From: Ureibacillus acetophenoni
GTDB lineage: Bacteria; Bacillota; Bacilli; Bacillales_A; Planococcaceae
Length of the DNA: 64,000 nucleotides
Assembly (NCBI RefSeq): GCF_900220965.1
Contig: NZ_OBQC01000004.1
Coordinates: 62,001 to 126,000 of the forward strand
Reading direction: 5' to 3'
Position numbers and translations under genes: made by a program
Notes under the pieces: generated by a model
Databases searched by the model: none
The model's input: the letters and a program-made list of their open reading frames with translations, nothing else
Told to the model about the DNA's origin: nothing
Shown: piece after piece, positions 1 through 9,352 of the stretch
Numbering within the stretch: the first letter of the stretch is position 1
Layout: each line of letters opens with the position of its first letter

Positions 1-1694
1 AATGAAACTTCTGAACCTGTTGCGATTAAAATTGCATCAGGAGTTTCTTTTGTTGCAGGTGATACAACATATGCACCTTTTGCTACGCCATCTTTAGCAA
101 GTTCTGCTGAGTTCGCTAACACTGGTAAGTTTTGACGAGAAAGAACGAGTAATGTTGGCGTTGATTTTGATGAAACTGCTAATTTCCAAGCTTCCGCACT
201 TTCGTTTGCATCCGCAGGGCGAATAACCGATAAGTTTGGCATTGCACGGAATGCAGCTAAATGTTCAACTGGTTCATGTGTAGGGCCGTCTTCCCCTACC
301 GCGATAGAATCATGAGTGAATACGTAAGTTACAGGTAATCCCATTAATGCAGATAAACGAACTGCAGGACGAACATAGTCAGAGAATACGAAGAATGTAC
401 CACCGAATACATTTAAACCACCATGTAACGCCATACCGTTAAGTGCTGCACCCATTGCGAATTCACGAACACCGAACCAAATGTTACGGCCTTCTGGAGT
501 TTCAGCGAAGAAGTCGCCGCCACCTTTAATAGTAGTTTTGTTTGAACCAGCAAGATCCGCACTACCGCCAAAAAATGAAGGTACTTTTTTCGCTAACGCG
601 TTAATTACGTCACCTGATGAAGAACGTGTCGCAACTGATTTTCCTGCTTCATAAACAGGAACTTCTGCATCGAAATCAGCAGGTAGTTCATTATCCATAG
701 CTTTTACGAATTGCTCTGCTAACTCAGGGTATTCTGCTTTGTAGCTTTCGAACTTTGCATTCCACTCAGCTTCAGGTTTTGCACCTTGTTGTTCAGCTGC
801 CGCATTAAAAGTATCATATACTTCTTGTGGAATTTGGAATGGCTCATGTCCCCATCCGTATGCAGTTTTAGTTAATGTAACTTCATCTGTACCAAGTGGA
901 GCTCCGTGTGCATCAGCTTTACCTGATTTGTTTGGTGAACCAAAGCCAATGACTGTTTTAATTTCGATTAATGTAGGTTTGTCATTTGATTGTTTTGCTT
1001 TTTCAATAGCTGAGTTAATTTCGTTGATGTCAGTACCATCTGCCACATGTAGATAGTTCCAACCGTAAGATTCAAAACGTTTTTGAACATTTTCTGAGAA
1101 TGATTTTGCTAAATCACCGTCTAATGAAATGTCATTTGAATCATAAAGAACGATTAGTTTTTCTAATTTTAAGTGACCCGCAAGAGAAATGGCTTCTGCT
1201 GCAACACCTTCCATTAAATCACCGTCACCACATAATGCATATGTGTAATGGTCTACAATTTCATGACCTGGTTTGTTGTAAGTTGCAGCTAAATGGCGTT
1301 CAGCCATTGCCATACCAACAGACATGGCAATCCCTTGTCCAAGTGGTCCAGTTGTTGCTTCTACACCAACTGTATGACCATACTCAGGATGACCTGGCGT
1401 TTTTGACCCCCACTGACGGAAGTTTTTAATTTCTTCCATATCAAGGCCATATCCACCTAAATGAAGAAGGCTATATAATAACATCGACCCGTGTCCAGCT
1501 GATAGTACAAAACGATCACGATTGTACCATTTTGGATTTTGAGGGTTATGTTTTAATTGTTTCGTCCATAAAGTGTATGCCATTGGTGCGGCACCCATAG
1601 GTAACCCAGGGTGTCCTGAATTTGCTTTTTCAATTGCATCAATTGATAAAGTTCGGATTGCATTAATTGCTTGTAGATCCGCATTTACTGTCAT
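1..1694 (-). CDS. tkt: Transketolase, 3' end outside the window
   Basis: Transketolase is a thiamine-diphosphate enzyme that moves two-carbon ketol units between sugar phosphates in the non-oxidative pentose phosphate pathway, in the cytoplasm. The minus-strand frame stays open from an ATG at 1694 to the window edge, about 564 residues, so roughly the last 100 residues of a normal transketolase are missing. Visible family signatures are the N-terminal [12 protein letters not shown] segment, the diphosphate/Mg-binding GDGDLMEG, and the pyrimidine-domain [15 protein letters not shown]. The start has GGAAG a few bases upstream. The position next to ynzC, yneB, yneA and lexA matches B. subtilis. 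A perfect 18-bp palindrome lies just upstream. Confidence 0.97.
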   Translation of the reverse strand, partial: MTVNADLQAINAIRTLSIDAIEKANSGHPGLPMGAAPMAYTLWTKQLKHNPQNPKWYNRDRFVLSAGHGSMLLYSLLHLGGYGLDMEEIKNFRQWGSKTPGHPEYGHTVGVEATTGPLGQGIAMSVGMAMAERHLAATYNKPGHEIVDHYTYALCGDGDLMEGVAAEAISLAGHLKLEKLIVLYDSNDISLDGDLAKSFSENVQKRFESYGWNYLHVADGTDINEINSAIEKAKQSNDKPTLIEIKTVIGFGSPNKSGKADAHGAPLGTDEVTLTKTAYGWGHEPFQIPQEVYDTFNAAAEQQGAKPEAEWNAKFESYKAEYPELAEQFVKAMDNELPADFDAEVPVYEAGKSVATRSSSGDVINALAKKVPSFFGGSADLAGSNKTTIKGGGDFFAETPEGRNIWFGVREFAMGAALNGMALHGGLNVFGGTFFVFSDYVRPAVRLSALMGLPVTYVFTHDSIAVGEDGPTHEPVEHLAAFRAMPNLSVIRPADANESAEAWKLAVSSKSTPTLLVLSRQNLPVLANSAELAKDGVAKGAYVVSPATKETPDAILIATGSEVS

Positions 1695-1735
1695 TGGTAG
1701 ACTTCCTTTCTCGTGTCTTTTTCTTCTTATTCAGT

Positions 1736-1753
1736 TTAGACAAAATTGTCTAA
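1736..1753. promoter_or_regulatory. 18-bp perfect palindrome in the tkt leader
   Basis: TTAGACAA-AA-TTGTCTAA is a perfect inverted repeat about 42 bp upstream of the tkt ATG, in a position suitable for an operator. No matching known operator is recognised. It carries the same GACA/TGTC half-sites as the intergenic arrays elsewhere in the window, but with a different spacing (4 bases). Confidence 0.35.
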
Positions 1754-1824
1754 TAAAACAATCCTATCTAATGACAATTTCGGAAATATGACATACATTT
1801 TACAAATGTGTTATATCATTCTAG

Positions 1825-2058
1825 TTAATTTAACGGTTTATTACGCTTTAATTGTTTTACTTTTTCAGGGGTAACATCATTCCCGGCAGCATCCATGATT
1901 TTAACATTCGTAATCGTATCACGGAATGAATTACGGAATGAATCTAGATATTCTTTACGAAGAGCTGTTTGTTCTTTTGCCTCAGCTTCTGTTAGAGTGC
2001 CTTGTTTTTTCTTTTTTGATAATTCGTTAATACGTGCAATTTTTTCCTTTGATAACAT
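1825..2058 (-). CDS. ynzC: DUF896/UPF0291 family small protein (YnzC)
   Basis: This is a 77-residue cytoplasmic protein of the UPF0291 family, the same length as B. subtilis YnzC, whose gene lies between yneB and tkt. The start is the ATG at 2058 (MLSKEKIARINELSKKKK), preceded by AAAGG. An in-frame upstream start at 2085 would add nine residues that the family lacks. The first 60 residues predict a basic, charged two-helix hairpin (about residues 5-45), followed by the family segment with DxxGNDVTPEKV. In B. subtilis the gene lies in the LexA-controlled yneA-yneB-ynzC unit. Here a separate gene sits between yneB and ynzC, so co-transcription is less certain. The molecular function is not established. 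Confidence 0.9.
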   Translation of the reverse strand: MLSKEKIARINELSKKKKQGTLTEAEAKEQTALRKEYLDSFRNSFRDTITNVKIMDAAGNDVTPEKVKQLKRNKPLN

Positions 2059-2204
2059 GATTGTTCCAACCTTTCTAAATACCAATACTTAAAAGGTAAG
2101 GAAAAAAGAGTTGAGATGCAAGTAAAAGTGCTTAAAAAAGTAAAGGCAATTGCTTAGGAGGATAGCGATTAATAGCAATGATTCTCCTTCGTAAATAAAG
2201 TTTA

Positions 2205-2235
2205 AAAATAAAAAGCACCCTGTTGCAGGAGTGCT
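2205..2235 (-). terminator. Rho-independent terminator after the GNAT-like gene
   Basis: On the minus strand the hairpin AGCACTCCTG / CAGGGTGCT is followed by a T-rich tract (TTTTTATTTTTAAA). It lies ten bases past the stop codon of the acetyltransferase-like gene. Confidence 0.8.
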
Positions 2236-2244
2236 GATCTAAGG

Positions 2245-2574
2245 TTATCCAAATGATGCATTCACATAGTGCAACTGTTTCACTATAACGCCATCGGTAA
2301 TGTTGTACCCATTTTTTTCATAAAAATCGTATAGTTCTTGTTGAGTTATTCCGTCCTGGGCAATAAAATCACCAGAGACTTTTTGTATATTCAAGGATTT
2401 CAAATCTTCTTCAATTAATTTTAATGCAGTTGATCCATAACCTAATTTTCTGTTTTCGCTATAGATATAGATGTAATCAAATGTAAAAGTATTACCTTCT
2501 ATTTTCCCATCCGCGTATCCTATCTTTTTATCTCCATTAATAAAATCATAATTTATGTAATTCAATTCAGACAC
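2245..2574 (-). CDS. Small GNAT-like acetyltransferase domain protein
   Basis: The 109-residue product resembles the core of GNAT N-acetyltransferases. Beta strands in the first 40 residues lead to YIYSENRKLGYGSTALKLIE (about residues 37-56), which matches the acetyl-CoA pyrophosphate-binding pattern (R/Q)xxGxG followed by a helix. FYEKNGYNI (about residues 84-92) is the usual closing motif. The length is short but seen in compact family members. The annotated start is a GTG at 2574 with no convincing ribosome site, so the true start, or a loss of N-terminal sequence, is uncertain. It is inserted between ynzC and yneB, which are adjacent in B. subtilis. The substrate cannot be inferred. Confidence 0.55.
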   Translation of the reverse strand: MSELNYINYDFINGDKKIGYADGKIEGNTFTFDYIYIYSENRKLGYGSTALKLIEEDLKSLNIQKVSGDFIAQDGITQQELYDFYEKNGYNITDGVIVKQLHYVNASFG

Positions 2575-2743
2575 TTTATTTAATTTTAGAATAACAATCG
2601 CCCCCCATATTACTATAATATTGGAGATGATAATTTTGGCAATAGAAATAATTCATAAATAGATATTTTACTAGAGGGTTGCTATTATATTTTGATCCGT
2701 AAGTAAGTTTAAAAAAAATGAAAAAGACTTGAGATGTAAGTTT

Positions 2744-3738
<995 letters not shown>

Positions 3739-3754
3739 TTCAATTACCTCTTTC

Positions 3755-3768
3755 CGAATGTTTGTTCG
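3755..3768. promoter_or_regulatory. LexA (SOS) box 1, yneA leader
   Basis: CGAATGTTTGTTCG fits the Bacillus consensus CGAAC-N4-GTTCG with one change in the first half. It lies just downstream of the yneA -10 element. Confidence 0.8.
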
Positions 3769-3781
3769 TATGTATAATTTT

Positions 3782-3810
3782 ACTATAAAATCGAACATAC
3801 GTTTTGTCAA
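3782..3810 (-). promoter_or_regulatory. Sigma-A promoter of yneA-yneB
   Basis: On the minus strand, TTGACA (3805-3810) and TATAGT (3782-3787) are separated by exactly 17 bp. LexA box 2 lies inside the spacer, so repressor binding would exclude RNA polymerase. Confidence 0.85.
3792..3805. promoter_or_regulatory. LexA (SOS) box 2, inside the yneA promoter
   Basis: CGAACATACGTTTT matches the CGAACRNRYGTTYC consensus closely and sits between the -35 and -10 elements of the yneA promoter. Confidence 0.85.
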
Positions 3811-3820
3811 TAGTTTTATT

Positions 3821-3834
3821 CGAACTTATGTTTG
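3821..3834. promoter_or_regulatory. LexA (SOS) box 3, overlapping the lexA -35
   Basis: CGAACTTATGTTTG matches the CGAACRNRYGTTYC consensus and overlaps the first bases of the lexA -35 element, which suggests lexA autorepression. Confidence 0.85.
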
Positions 3835-3860
3835 CATTTTCCAATTCCTGTTGCTATACT
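3832..3860 (+). promoter_or_regulatory. Sigma-A promoter of lexA
   Basis: TTGCAT (3832-3837) and TATACT (3855-3860) are spaced by 17 bp, about 47 bp before the lexA start codon. Confidence 0.8.
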
Positions 3861-3906
3861 ATATGTAACTAGTATTGATAGATATTCATTCCAGAGGTGA
3901 GATAGA

Positions 3907-4530
3907 TTGAAAAAAGTTTCTAAGAGGCAGGAAGATATATTAGCCTTCATAAAAGAAGAAGTTCGTACAAAAGGATATCCGCCATCTGTTCGTGAAATTG
4001 GTGAAGCAGTTGGCCTTGCTTCAAGTTCTACTGTGCACGGACATTTAGCTCGATTAGAAAGTAAAGGGTTAATTCGCCGAGATCCTACGAAACCTCGTGC
4101 GATAGAGATTTTAGATATGGAAGAAGAGGTTCCTGTTCCAAAGCAAAATGTTGTAAATGTACCCTTAATCGGTAAGGTTACGGCAGGTCTTCCAATAACA
4201 GCGATTGAAAACGTTGAAGATTATTTCCCTCTACCAGATTCTTATGGCACTAGCGAGGACCAATTGTTTATGTTAGAAGTTATGGGAGAATCGATGATTG
4301 AAGCCGGCATTTTAGATGGAGATTATGTGATCGTAAAGAAAACGTCAACAGCTAATAACGGGGAAATTGTCGTAGCAATGACGGAAGAAGATGAAGCAAC
4401 TGTAAAACGCTTCTATAAGGAAAAAACACATTTCCGTTTACAACCAGAAAACTCATCAATGGATCCTATCTATGTAAACCAAGTAACGATCTTAGGTAAA
4501 GTCGTTGGGTTGTACCGTCGTATTCATTAA
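3907..4530 (+). CDS. lexA: LexA, SOS repressor and self-cleaving protease
   Basis: LexA represses DNA-damage genes and cleaves itself when stimulated by RecA filaments. The 207-residue protein has an N-terminal winged helix-turn-helix (about 1-70, with [24 protein letters not shown] as recognition region) and a C-terminal S24 peptidase domain. The scissile bond is Ala93-Gly94 (GKVTAGLP), and the catalytic pair is Ser129 (MGESM) and Lys167 (ATVKRFY). The start is TTG at 3907, with AGAGGTGA upstream. It is divergent from yneAB and shares three LexA boxes with it. No clear terminator follows; a 51-bp dyad array fills the gap to the convergent next gene. Confidence 0.98.
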   Translation: MKKVSKRQEDILAFIKEEVRTKGYPPSVREIGEAVGLASSSTVHGHLARLESKGLIRRDPTKPRAIEILDMEEEVPVPKQNVVNVPLIGKVTAGLPITAIENVEDYFPLPDSYGTSEDQLFMLEVMGESMIEAGILDGDYVIVKKTSTANNGEIVVAMTEEDEATVKRFYKEKTHFRLQPENSSMDPIYVNQVTILGKVVGLYRRIH

Positions 4531-4661
4531 AATTAACATAATAGAATTATATGGAAAGTCGGTTTGGGAACAGAGGTGTTTCTGAGTCGGCTTTTTTGGT
4601 TTGGGAAAGTGATTGGATGGACTGAAAAAGTTACATGATGTTGAGGATTTGGGGTTAGAGT

Positions 4662-5254
4662 TTTAGACACGATTGAGTGGTTCTAAGAAGAATGCTAGTT
4701 TCTAGACATGATTTTGCGATTCTATGAGATAATGTCTAATTAATGCAAGTTTCTGGACAAGATTTTGCGATTCTATGAAATAATGTCTAATTAATGCATG
4801 TTTCTGGACAAGATTTTGTGATTCTATGAAATAATGTCTAATTAATGCAAGTTTCTGGACAAGATTTTGTGATTCTATAAGATAGTGTCTAATTAATGTA
4901 AGTTTCTGGACAAGATTTTGCGATTCCCTGAAATAATGTCTAATTAATGCAAGTTTCTGGACAAGATTTTGCGATTCTATGAAATAATGTCTAATAAACG
5001 CAAGTTTCTAGACAAGATTTTACGGTTCTATGAAATAATTTCTAATTAATGCAAGTTTCTGGACAAGATTTTGCGATTCTATGAAATAATGTCTAATAAA
5101 CGCAAGTTTCTAGACAAGATTTTACGGTTCTATGAAATATTGTCTAATTAATGCAAGTTTCTGGACAAGATTTTGCGATACTCCGATAAAGTATCTTGTA
5201 AATGCGGTTTTCTGGACAGAATTTTTCAGTTTTCCAAAAAAGTGTCTCGTTAAG
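4662..5254. repeat. Tandem dyad array A, 51-bp period
   Basis: Eleven units of exactly 51 bp start at 4701, 4752, 4803 and so on to 5211, with a diverged partial unit before them at about 4662. Each has GACA, 24 bases, TGTC, 19 bases. GACA is intact in all eleven units. TGTC is intact in nine; the others read TTTC (5039) and TATC (5192). The element fills the space between the convergent genes lexA and the glutamine amidotransferase-like gene. Open frames that cross it have no ribosome site and are not called. Confidence 0.92.
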
Positions 5255-5281
5255 AGTTCCCCTCTTCCACTTCCTCCTAAC

Positions 5282-5310
5282 AAAAAAAGCCACCGAGTTT
5301 CCCCAGTGAC
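5282..5310 (-). terminator. Terminator of the amidotransferase-like gene
   Basis: On the minus strand a nine-pair stem (GTCACTGGG / CTCGGTGGC, with G-T pairs) closes a GAAA loop and is followed by seven T residues. Confidence 0.85.
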
Positions 5311-5321
5311 TGTTCACACAC

Positions 5322-6038
5322 TTATTTACTTCCCACTTCTACTTTCTTACTAGCTTCAATAAATGCCGCAAACAACTTTTTAGAATCTTCATCTCCACCC
5401 ATTCCCATTTCCTCTGGATGCCACTGTACACTTAAGCAAAACGGATAGTCCTTAATCTCTACGGCTTCAATTATGCCATCATTCGCTTTCCCTGTTACCT
5501 TCACACCTGGAGCCACATCTTTGATGGCTTGATGATGGAATGAGTTCACGACGATTTTGTCTTTTCCTAATAATTTATAGAGTAAACTATTTTCACTCAC
5601 AGAGATAAAGTGCGTTCCTTCATGTCTTGGAGCGGTTTGACTATGTAAGTAAATGTCTTTCCTTTGTGAATATATATCTTGGTAAATCGTCCCACCTAAT
5701 GCCACATTCAGCACTTGATGTCCGCGACAAATTGCAAAGATTGGAATCCCCTGCTTAATAGCCGCCTTAGCTAAAGCCAACTCCATACGGTCGCGATCAC
5801 TGTTAACAGGACCTAATTTCTGATGCGGCTCTTCCCCAAATATATGTGGATGTATATCCCCACCGCCTGATAGAACAAGACCATCAAACATTTGAACAAG
5901 CTGCTCTGCGTCTTCCTCCACCCATAGTGGAATCCCTACTGGTAAGCCCCCTGCTTCAATAATCGATTTCGTATATCGCCAATTAATAAAACTCGTATCA
6001 TTTTCAACACTTAAAGTTAATCCAATAACCGGTTTCAA
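5322..6038 (-). CDS. Class-I glutamine amidotransferase-like (peptidase C26) hydrolase
   Basis: This 238-residue cytoplasmic enzyme belongs to the peptidase C26 group, which includes gamma-glutamyl-gamma-aminobutyrate hydrolase PuuD. The nucleophile elbow FAICRGHQVLNVALGG and the closing SVQWHPEEMG supply the Cys-His-Glu triad. The oxyanion segment is GLVLSGGGDIHP. The start is set at TTG 6038 (LKPVIGLTLS), preceded by GGGGGTG; the frame extends to an ATG at 6086 but with no ribosome site. The gene is alone on its strand, with its own terminator, and no polyamine genes are nearby, so the exact substrate is open. Confidence 0.85.
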   Translation of the reverse strand: MKPVIGLTLSVENDTSFINWRYTKSIIEAGGLPVGIPLWVEEDAEQLVQMFDGLVLSGGGDIHPHIFGEEPHQKLGPVNSDRDRMELALAKAAIKQGIPIFAICRGHQVLNVALGGTIYQDIYSQRKDIYLHSQTAPRHEGTHFISVSENSLLYKLLGKDKIVVNSFHHQAIKDVAPGVKVTGKANDGIIEAVEIKDYPFCLSVQWHPEEMGMGGDEDSKKLFAAFIEASKKVEVGSK

Positions 6039-6133
6039 ACGAACACCCCCAAAGTAAAAATCATAATATATCAAATTATATTTCATACTATTTTAAATTG
6101 CTAGAATTATTTTAATAATGACGAAACAGTACA

Positions 6134-6165
6134 AAATAAAAAGCCTAACGACAATTCGTTAAGCT
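6134..6165 (-). terminator. Terminator at the end of the pilus operon
   Basis: On the minus strand the stem AGCTTAACG / CGTTAGGCT, with a six-base loop, is followed by TTTTTATTTTG, ten bases after the pilD stop codon. Confidence 0.85.
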
Positions 6166-6174
6166 CGATAACTC

Positions 6175-6927
6175 TTATAAAATATTTATGTACCAATCAA
6201 TAATTCGATCCCCATAAAAGTAAACAATGATCGCAGCTAAAGCAATTGAAGGTCCGAATGGAATTGGCTGCTTTCGATCTTGTCCGCGAACCTTTAAAAT
6301 AACAATTCCAACGATCATACCAATTACTGACGCAAAGAATAATGTCACCAATGTACCAATCGTTCCAAGGGCAAGACCGATAAGGAAGAATAACTTAATG
6401 TCTCCCCCACCCATTCCACCTTTAGATAATAACGCCACTAAAAATAGAACAGTGAACCCTACAACAGGCCCAAGCAAACTATCCCACCACGGATCTGATG
6501 GGGCAATTATTCGACCCAATGCAAGTAATGGTAAAAAGAACAATAATACTTTGTCTGGGATAATCATATAAGCAATATCTGAAACTACGATAATTGCAAG
6601 CAATGAAATAAATAACAACGCAACGATTAATTCTGGTGTAAAACCTAATTGCCAGTAAGCAAAGGCAAATAAAATCCCGGTCAAAATTTCTGTGACCATA
6701 TAAATAGGAGAAACCTTTTGCCCACAATAGCGACATTTTCCTTTAAGGAAGATATACGAAAAAATCGGGATCAGGTCAAGAGCCGATAAGCGGTGCATAC
6801 AATTCGTGCAATGCGATGACGGATATGAAATTGACATTTTCAGAGGAACTCGCAATCCAACTACGTTGAAGAACGATCCAAAAACCATCCCAAATAAAAA
6901 CGCAAATATCGTATACACTACTTCCAC
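6175..6927 (-). CDS. pilD: Prepilin peptidase / N-methyltransferase (PilD/ComC type)
   Basis: This polytopic membrane aspartyl protease removes the leader of type IV prepilins after glycine and, in full-length members, methylates the new N-terminus. The 250-residue product has GSFFNVVGLRVP, then two CxxC pairs (HCTNC and KCRYC) in the cytoplasmic loop typical of bifunctional enzymes. The protease aspartates lie in VVSDIAYMIIPD and GGGDIKL. About seven or eight membrane segments follow. The GTG at 6927 is preferred because AGGAG lies nine bases upstream; an in-frame TTG at 6936 is too close to it. It is the last gene of the pilB-to-pilD run and probably serves the major pilin and the plus-strand minor pilins. 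Confidence 0.95.
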   Translation of the reverse strand: MEVVYTIFAFLFGMVFGSFFNVVGLRVPLKMSISYPSSHCTNCMHRLSALDLIPIFSYIFLKGKCRYCGQKVSPIYMVTEILTGILFAFAYWQLGFTPELIVALLFISLLAIIVVSDIAYMIIPDKVLLFFLPLLALGRIIAPSDPWWDSLLGPVVGFTVLFLVALLSKGGMGGGDIKLFFLIGLALGTIGTLVTLFFASVIGMIVGIVILKVRGQDRKQPIPFGPSIALAAIIVYFYGDRIIDWYINIL

Positions 6928-6961
6928 AAAATCCAACTCCTAACCTAACTCTACAAAAAAT

Positions 6962-7651
6962 TTATTTTTGTCCTTCATAATAGAAAGTCGTTACTTGAAT
7001 CATTGCAGTAACATTATTTAAAGCTTCTTCATCAAATTCTGCTTCTTCACCAGGAAGTGAGTAGCTAATCGCATCTACATGCATAATACGTTCTAAACTT
7101 TCAAGTTCATCTATGAATTGTAACAGTTTATTGTAATCTGGTGATAACACTTCAAGATTAAAAGTGATTAACTTCAATTCGGGTGGTAAAGTACCGCCTA
7201 AACTAGCAAGAGGTGATTCATTAACAGTTTCCTTACTTACGTTCGGGTCTTCTGTAGTCGTTTCTCCATCTTCATTTGGAATATGGATTCCAATATTAGC
7301 ATCCTCTGCAGAAGAATCATAGTCACTAAAATTCATAGACATCACGATAGAATCTGTTACATATTGGATTTCCTCAATATTTAACAACAACTTATCAATT
7401 TCTCGAGATTGAGGCACTTTTTTACCAAGAGCAAATAAGTTCTCAGATGCATTAGCTGTTATTGTACCTTTTTCTTTTATCGAAGTCTCTAAAGTTGAAA
7501 CTTCATTTTCCAAACTTGAAACAGATCGATTTAAAGAATCTACTTCCGATTGTTTTGGCAACACTAAATAATAATATACAGCAAAGAGTAATGCTACCAC
7601 TAGCAATACAAGCAAAATCACTTGAGTATTTTTACTACTAGAAAGCTTCAT
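6962..7651 (-). CDS. pilO: Type IV pilus inner-membrane assembly protein PilO
   Basis: The 229-residue product has a short cytoplasmic tail, one membrane helix (about 9-31, TQVILLVLLVVALLFAVYYYLV), a coiled coil (about 35-60) and a C-terminal ferredoxin-like domain. This is the PilO layout; PilO forms the alignment complex with PilN and PilM. The central part carries an acidic low-complexity insertion (about 115-140, rich in E, D, T and N). Its ATG overlaps the pilN stop by one base (TAATG), which suggests coupled translation. Sequence recognition of PilO is weak in general, so gene order carries much of the weight. Confidence 0.88.
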   Translation of the reverse strand: MKLSSSKNTQVILLVLLVVALLFAVYYYLVLPKQSEVDSLNRSVSSLENEVSTLETSIKEKGTITANASENLFALGKKVPQSREIDKLLLNIEEIQYVTDSIVMSMNFSDYDSSAEDANIGIHIPNEDGETTTEDPNVSKETVNESPLASLGGTLPPELKLITFNLEVLSPDYNKLLQFIDELESLERIMHVDAISYSLPGEEAEFDEEALNNVTAMIQVTTFYYEGQK

Positions 7652-8244
7652 TATCGAACACCTCCCGTAGCTAAATAAACAGAATCAATAAACAAGGTCA
7701 TATTCGCAGTATGTCTAGGAATGACATTAAAGGTTGTCAAATCCCCTTCTTCAGCAATAAGAGATTCTAAATCGTATTGTGAGATATCATTGACTAAAAC
7801 ATCGACGAAATAGTCACTATTGTTTAAGCGAGTCACATATTTAGAAACTTCGCTTAATGTTTCAAAGTCTACCGAAATATTAATTTCTTCAACACCAAAA
7901 TAGTATTCTCTTAAATATGCATTATTTGGTTGCAAGCCTTCAATCTCATTAATTAACGGTAGTACAGGATAAGAAATTAAATCAATATAATCAACCAATT
8001 CCTCAATTGAGCCTTGGTTCGCGTTAGAATTCAATTCTTCTAACTTAGCGAACAACTGATCCCGTTCTTGTTGTAATGATGACTCTGCTGCTTTTAAAGA
8101 AGTAATAGAGTTCGTTGCACCAATATATTGCCATACAAAAAAAGCTAGTGCTAAAATGGCAACACCTCCAAGTATCCAATATAGCAAGGTGGGTGCAGTC
8201 TGTTCTTTTTCTAATTTCGGTATAAGGTTTATATCAGGAATCAT
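7651..8244 (-). CDS. pilN: Type IV pilus assembly protein PilN
   Basis: The 197-residue product starts MIPDINLIPKLEKEQ. The INLIP motif is the PilN segment that docks into PilM. One membrane helix follows (about 22-42), then a coiled coil (about 47-75) and a ferredoxin-like domain ending in the segment that would pair with PilO. It sits three bases after pilM and overlaps pilO, and this tight packing fits a stoichiometric PilMNO complex linking the cytoplasmic motor to the cell surface in a Gram-positive envelope. Confidence 0.9.
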   Translation of the reverse strand: MIPDINLIPKLEKEQTAPTLLYWILGGVAILALAFFVWQYIGATNSITSLKAAESSLQQERDQLFAKLEELNSNANQGSIEELVDYIDLISYPVLPLINEIEGLQPNNAYLREYYFGVEEINISVDFETLSEVSKYVTRLNNSDYFVDVLVNDISQYDLESLIAEEGDLTTFNVIPRHTANMTLFIDSVYLATGGVR

Positions 8245-8247
8245 TCG

Positions 8248-9222
8248 TTAAACCACCTTTAATGCAAGACCTAACAGGCTGGCATGTTTTGCTCTGAAAC
8301 CAGGGAAATGGTGTTCGATTAACCCACTATTCACAATCCTAATAGGTAATGGTAAATTCTCTTGTAAAACGGTTTGAATTTGTGCTAAAAATGGATTATC
8401 TCCCATAACGACAATTTCGTCTACGGATTTTTCCCCTTTATGTAATGAAAACTTAAAGAAATTCATAATACGATCCAGTTCTAAAACCTGGTCTGCTAAT
8501 AGCATTCGGTAATCTTCATTTTCACCCGTGTAAGAGAAATCAACTTCCGATTCTGAAATATTAGTAGCTTTCCATAAGGATAAATCCGTTTCTATTGGCT
8601 GATAGCGTAGAAAATCGACATGCCCATTGGAATAAATACAAATGGATAATTCATTAATTAACCAATTTGCAATTAAATAGGTCTTGTCGGATTGTAACAA
8701 TTGCATATGATCAAGTAGTCGTAAATTACATAGGGCACGGATATCTGCAGCATCAGGTTTTAAATCGATATCTAAAAGTAGATTCTTAATTTTATGTACT
8801 TCCTCAGGAGCGGCTGCAAACATCATCGCCTGACCATCGCCTTCAATAGGATCATAGACATCGATTAACGGTTCTTGGAATGGCAAGTGAATTGATTGGC
8901 CAAGCTCCATTTCAACATATTCTTTTAATTTTGTAGACTCCACATCACTTGGATGTGGAAATGATTTTAAAAGAATCGTTGGATCAGGCACAAAGAATCG
9001 AGCACTTTGCTTTTTCCCACCAAGTTTAGGTAAGTTCAATTTTAATAAATTAAAAAGCTCCATCTCATCTTTAACAGTAGCTTCATCAACAATTCCCTTT
9101 GGAAGCTCCATTTCAAAAATAGTCGCTTGCTCCAATGACGAGCCCTTCATCACAAGCGCGCGAAGAACGTAATCATTGATTTCTATGGAGACGTGTGATT
9201 GTTTGTTTTTTGGTTTGAACAT
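8248..9222 (-). CDS. pilM: Type IV pilus actin-like ATPase PilM
   Basis: The 324-residue cytoplasmic protein has the actin-fold layout of PilM: an N-terminal strand set (SIEINDYVLRALVMKGSS), a middle region with FFVPDPTILLKSFPHP, and a C-terminal DEIVVMGDNPFLAQ and HASLLGLALKVV resembling the family nucleotide-binding closing strands. PilM binds the PilN N-terminus and helps connect the assembly ATPase to the membrane complex. The ATG at 9222 has GGAG upstream. It lies about 130 bp after the pilin gene, beyond a strong hairpin that could lower its expression relative to the pilin. Confidence 0.9.
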   Translation of the reverse strand: MFKPKNKQSHVSIEINDYVLRALVMKGSSLEQATIFEMELPKGIVDEATVKDEMELFNLLKLNLPKLGGKKQSARFFVPDPTILLKSFPHPSDVESTKLKEYVEMELGQSIHLPFQEPLIDVYDPIEGDGQAMMFAAAPEEVHKIKNLLLDIDLKPDAADIRALCNLRLLDHMQLLQSDKTYLIANWLINELSICIYSNGHVDFLRYQPIETDLSLWKATNISESEVDFSYTGENEDYRMLLADQVLELDRIMNFFKFSLHKGEKSVDEIVVMGDNPFLAQIQTVLQENLPLPIRIVNSGLIEHHFPGFRAKHASLLGLALKVV

Positions 9223-9280
9223 GTGGGTGGGCTCCTTAATGAAATTATATTAGAATTTGAATACATTTAATTGCCTAATG

Positions 9281-9313
9281 AGACAACTAACAATTTAAAT
9301 TTGTTAGTTGTCT
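9281..9313 (-). terminator. 13-bp-arm hairpin downstream of the pilin gene
   Basis: The arms 9281-9293 (AGACAACTAACAA) and 9301-9313 are perfectly complementary around a seven-base loop. On the minus strand no T run follows, so it is probably a pause, processing or mRNA-stability element separating abundant pilin mRNA from pilMNOD rather than a full terminator. Confidence 0.6.
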
Positions 9314-9352
9314 TTTAGAGAATTAAGGTATAAAAGTTAATTTATTGAAAAT

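Noticed and set aside
4545-4600. Rho-independent terminator after lexA
   Set aside because: GTCGG occurs on both sides of the candidate loop as a direct, not inverted, repeat. Only a weak GGGAACA/TGTTTCT stem with G-T pairs lies well before the T run.
4662-5254. CRISPR array
   Set aside because: The whole 51-bp unit, including the would-be spacer, repeats with little change, so there are no unique spacers. No cas genes are present. The same holds for the other three arrays.
5132-5353. Plus-strand open frame at the end of array A
   Set aside because: It is built from array units plus the terminator of the convergent gene and lacks a ribosome site.
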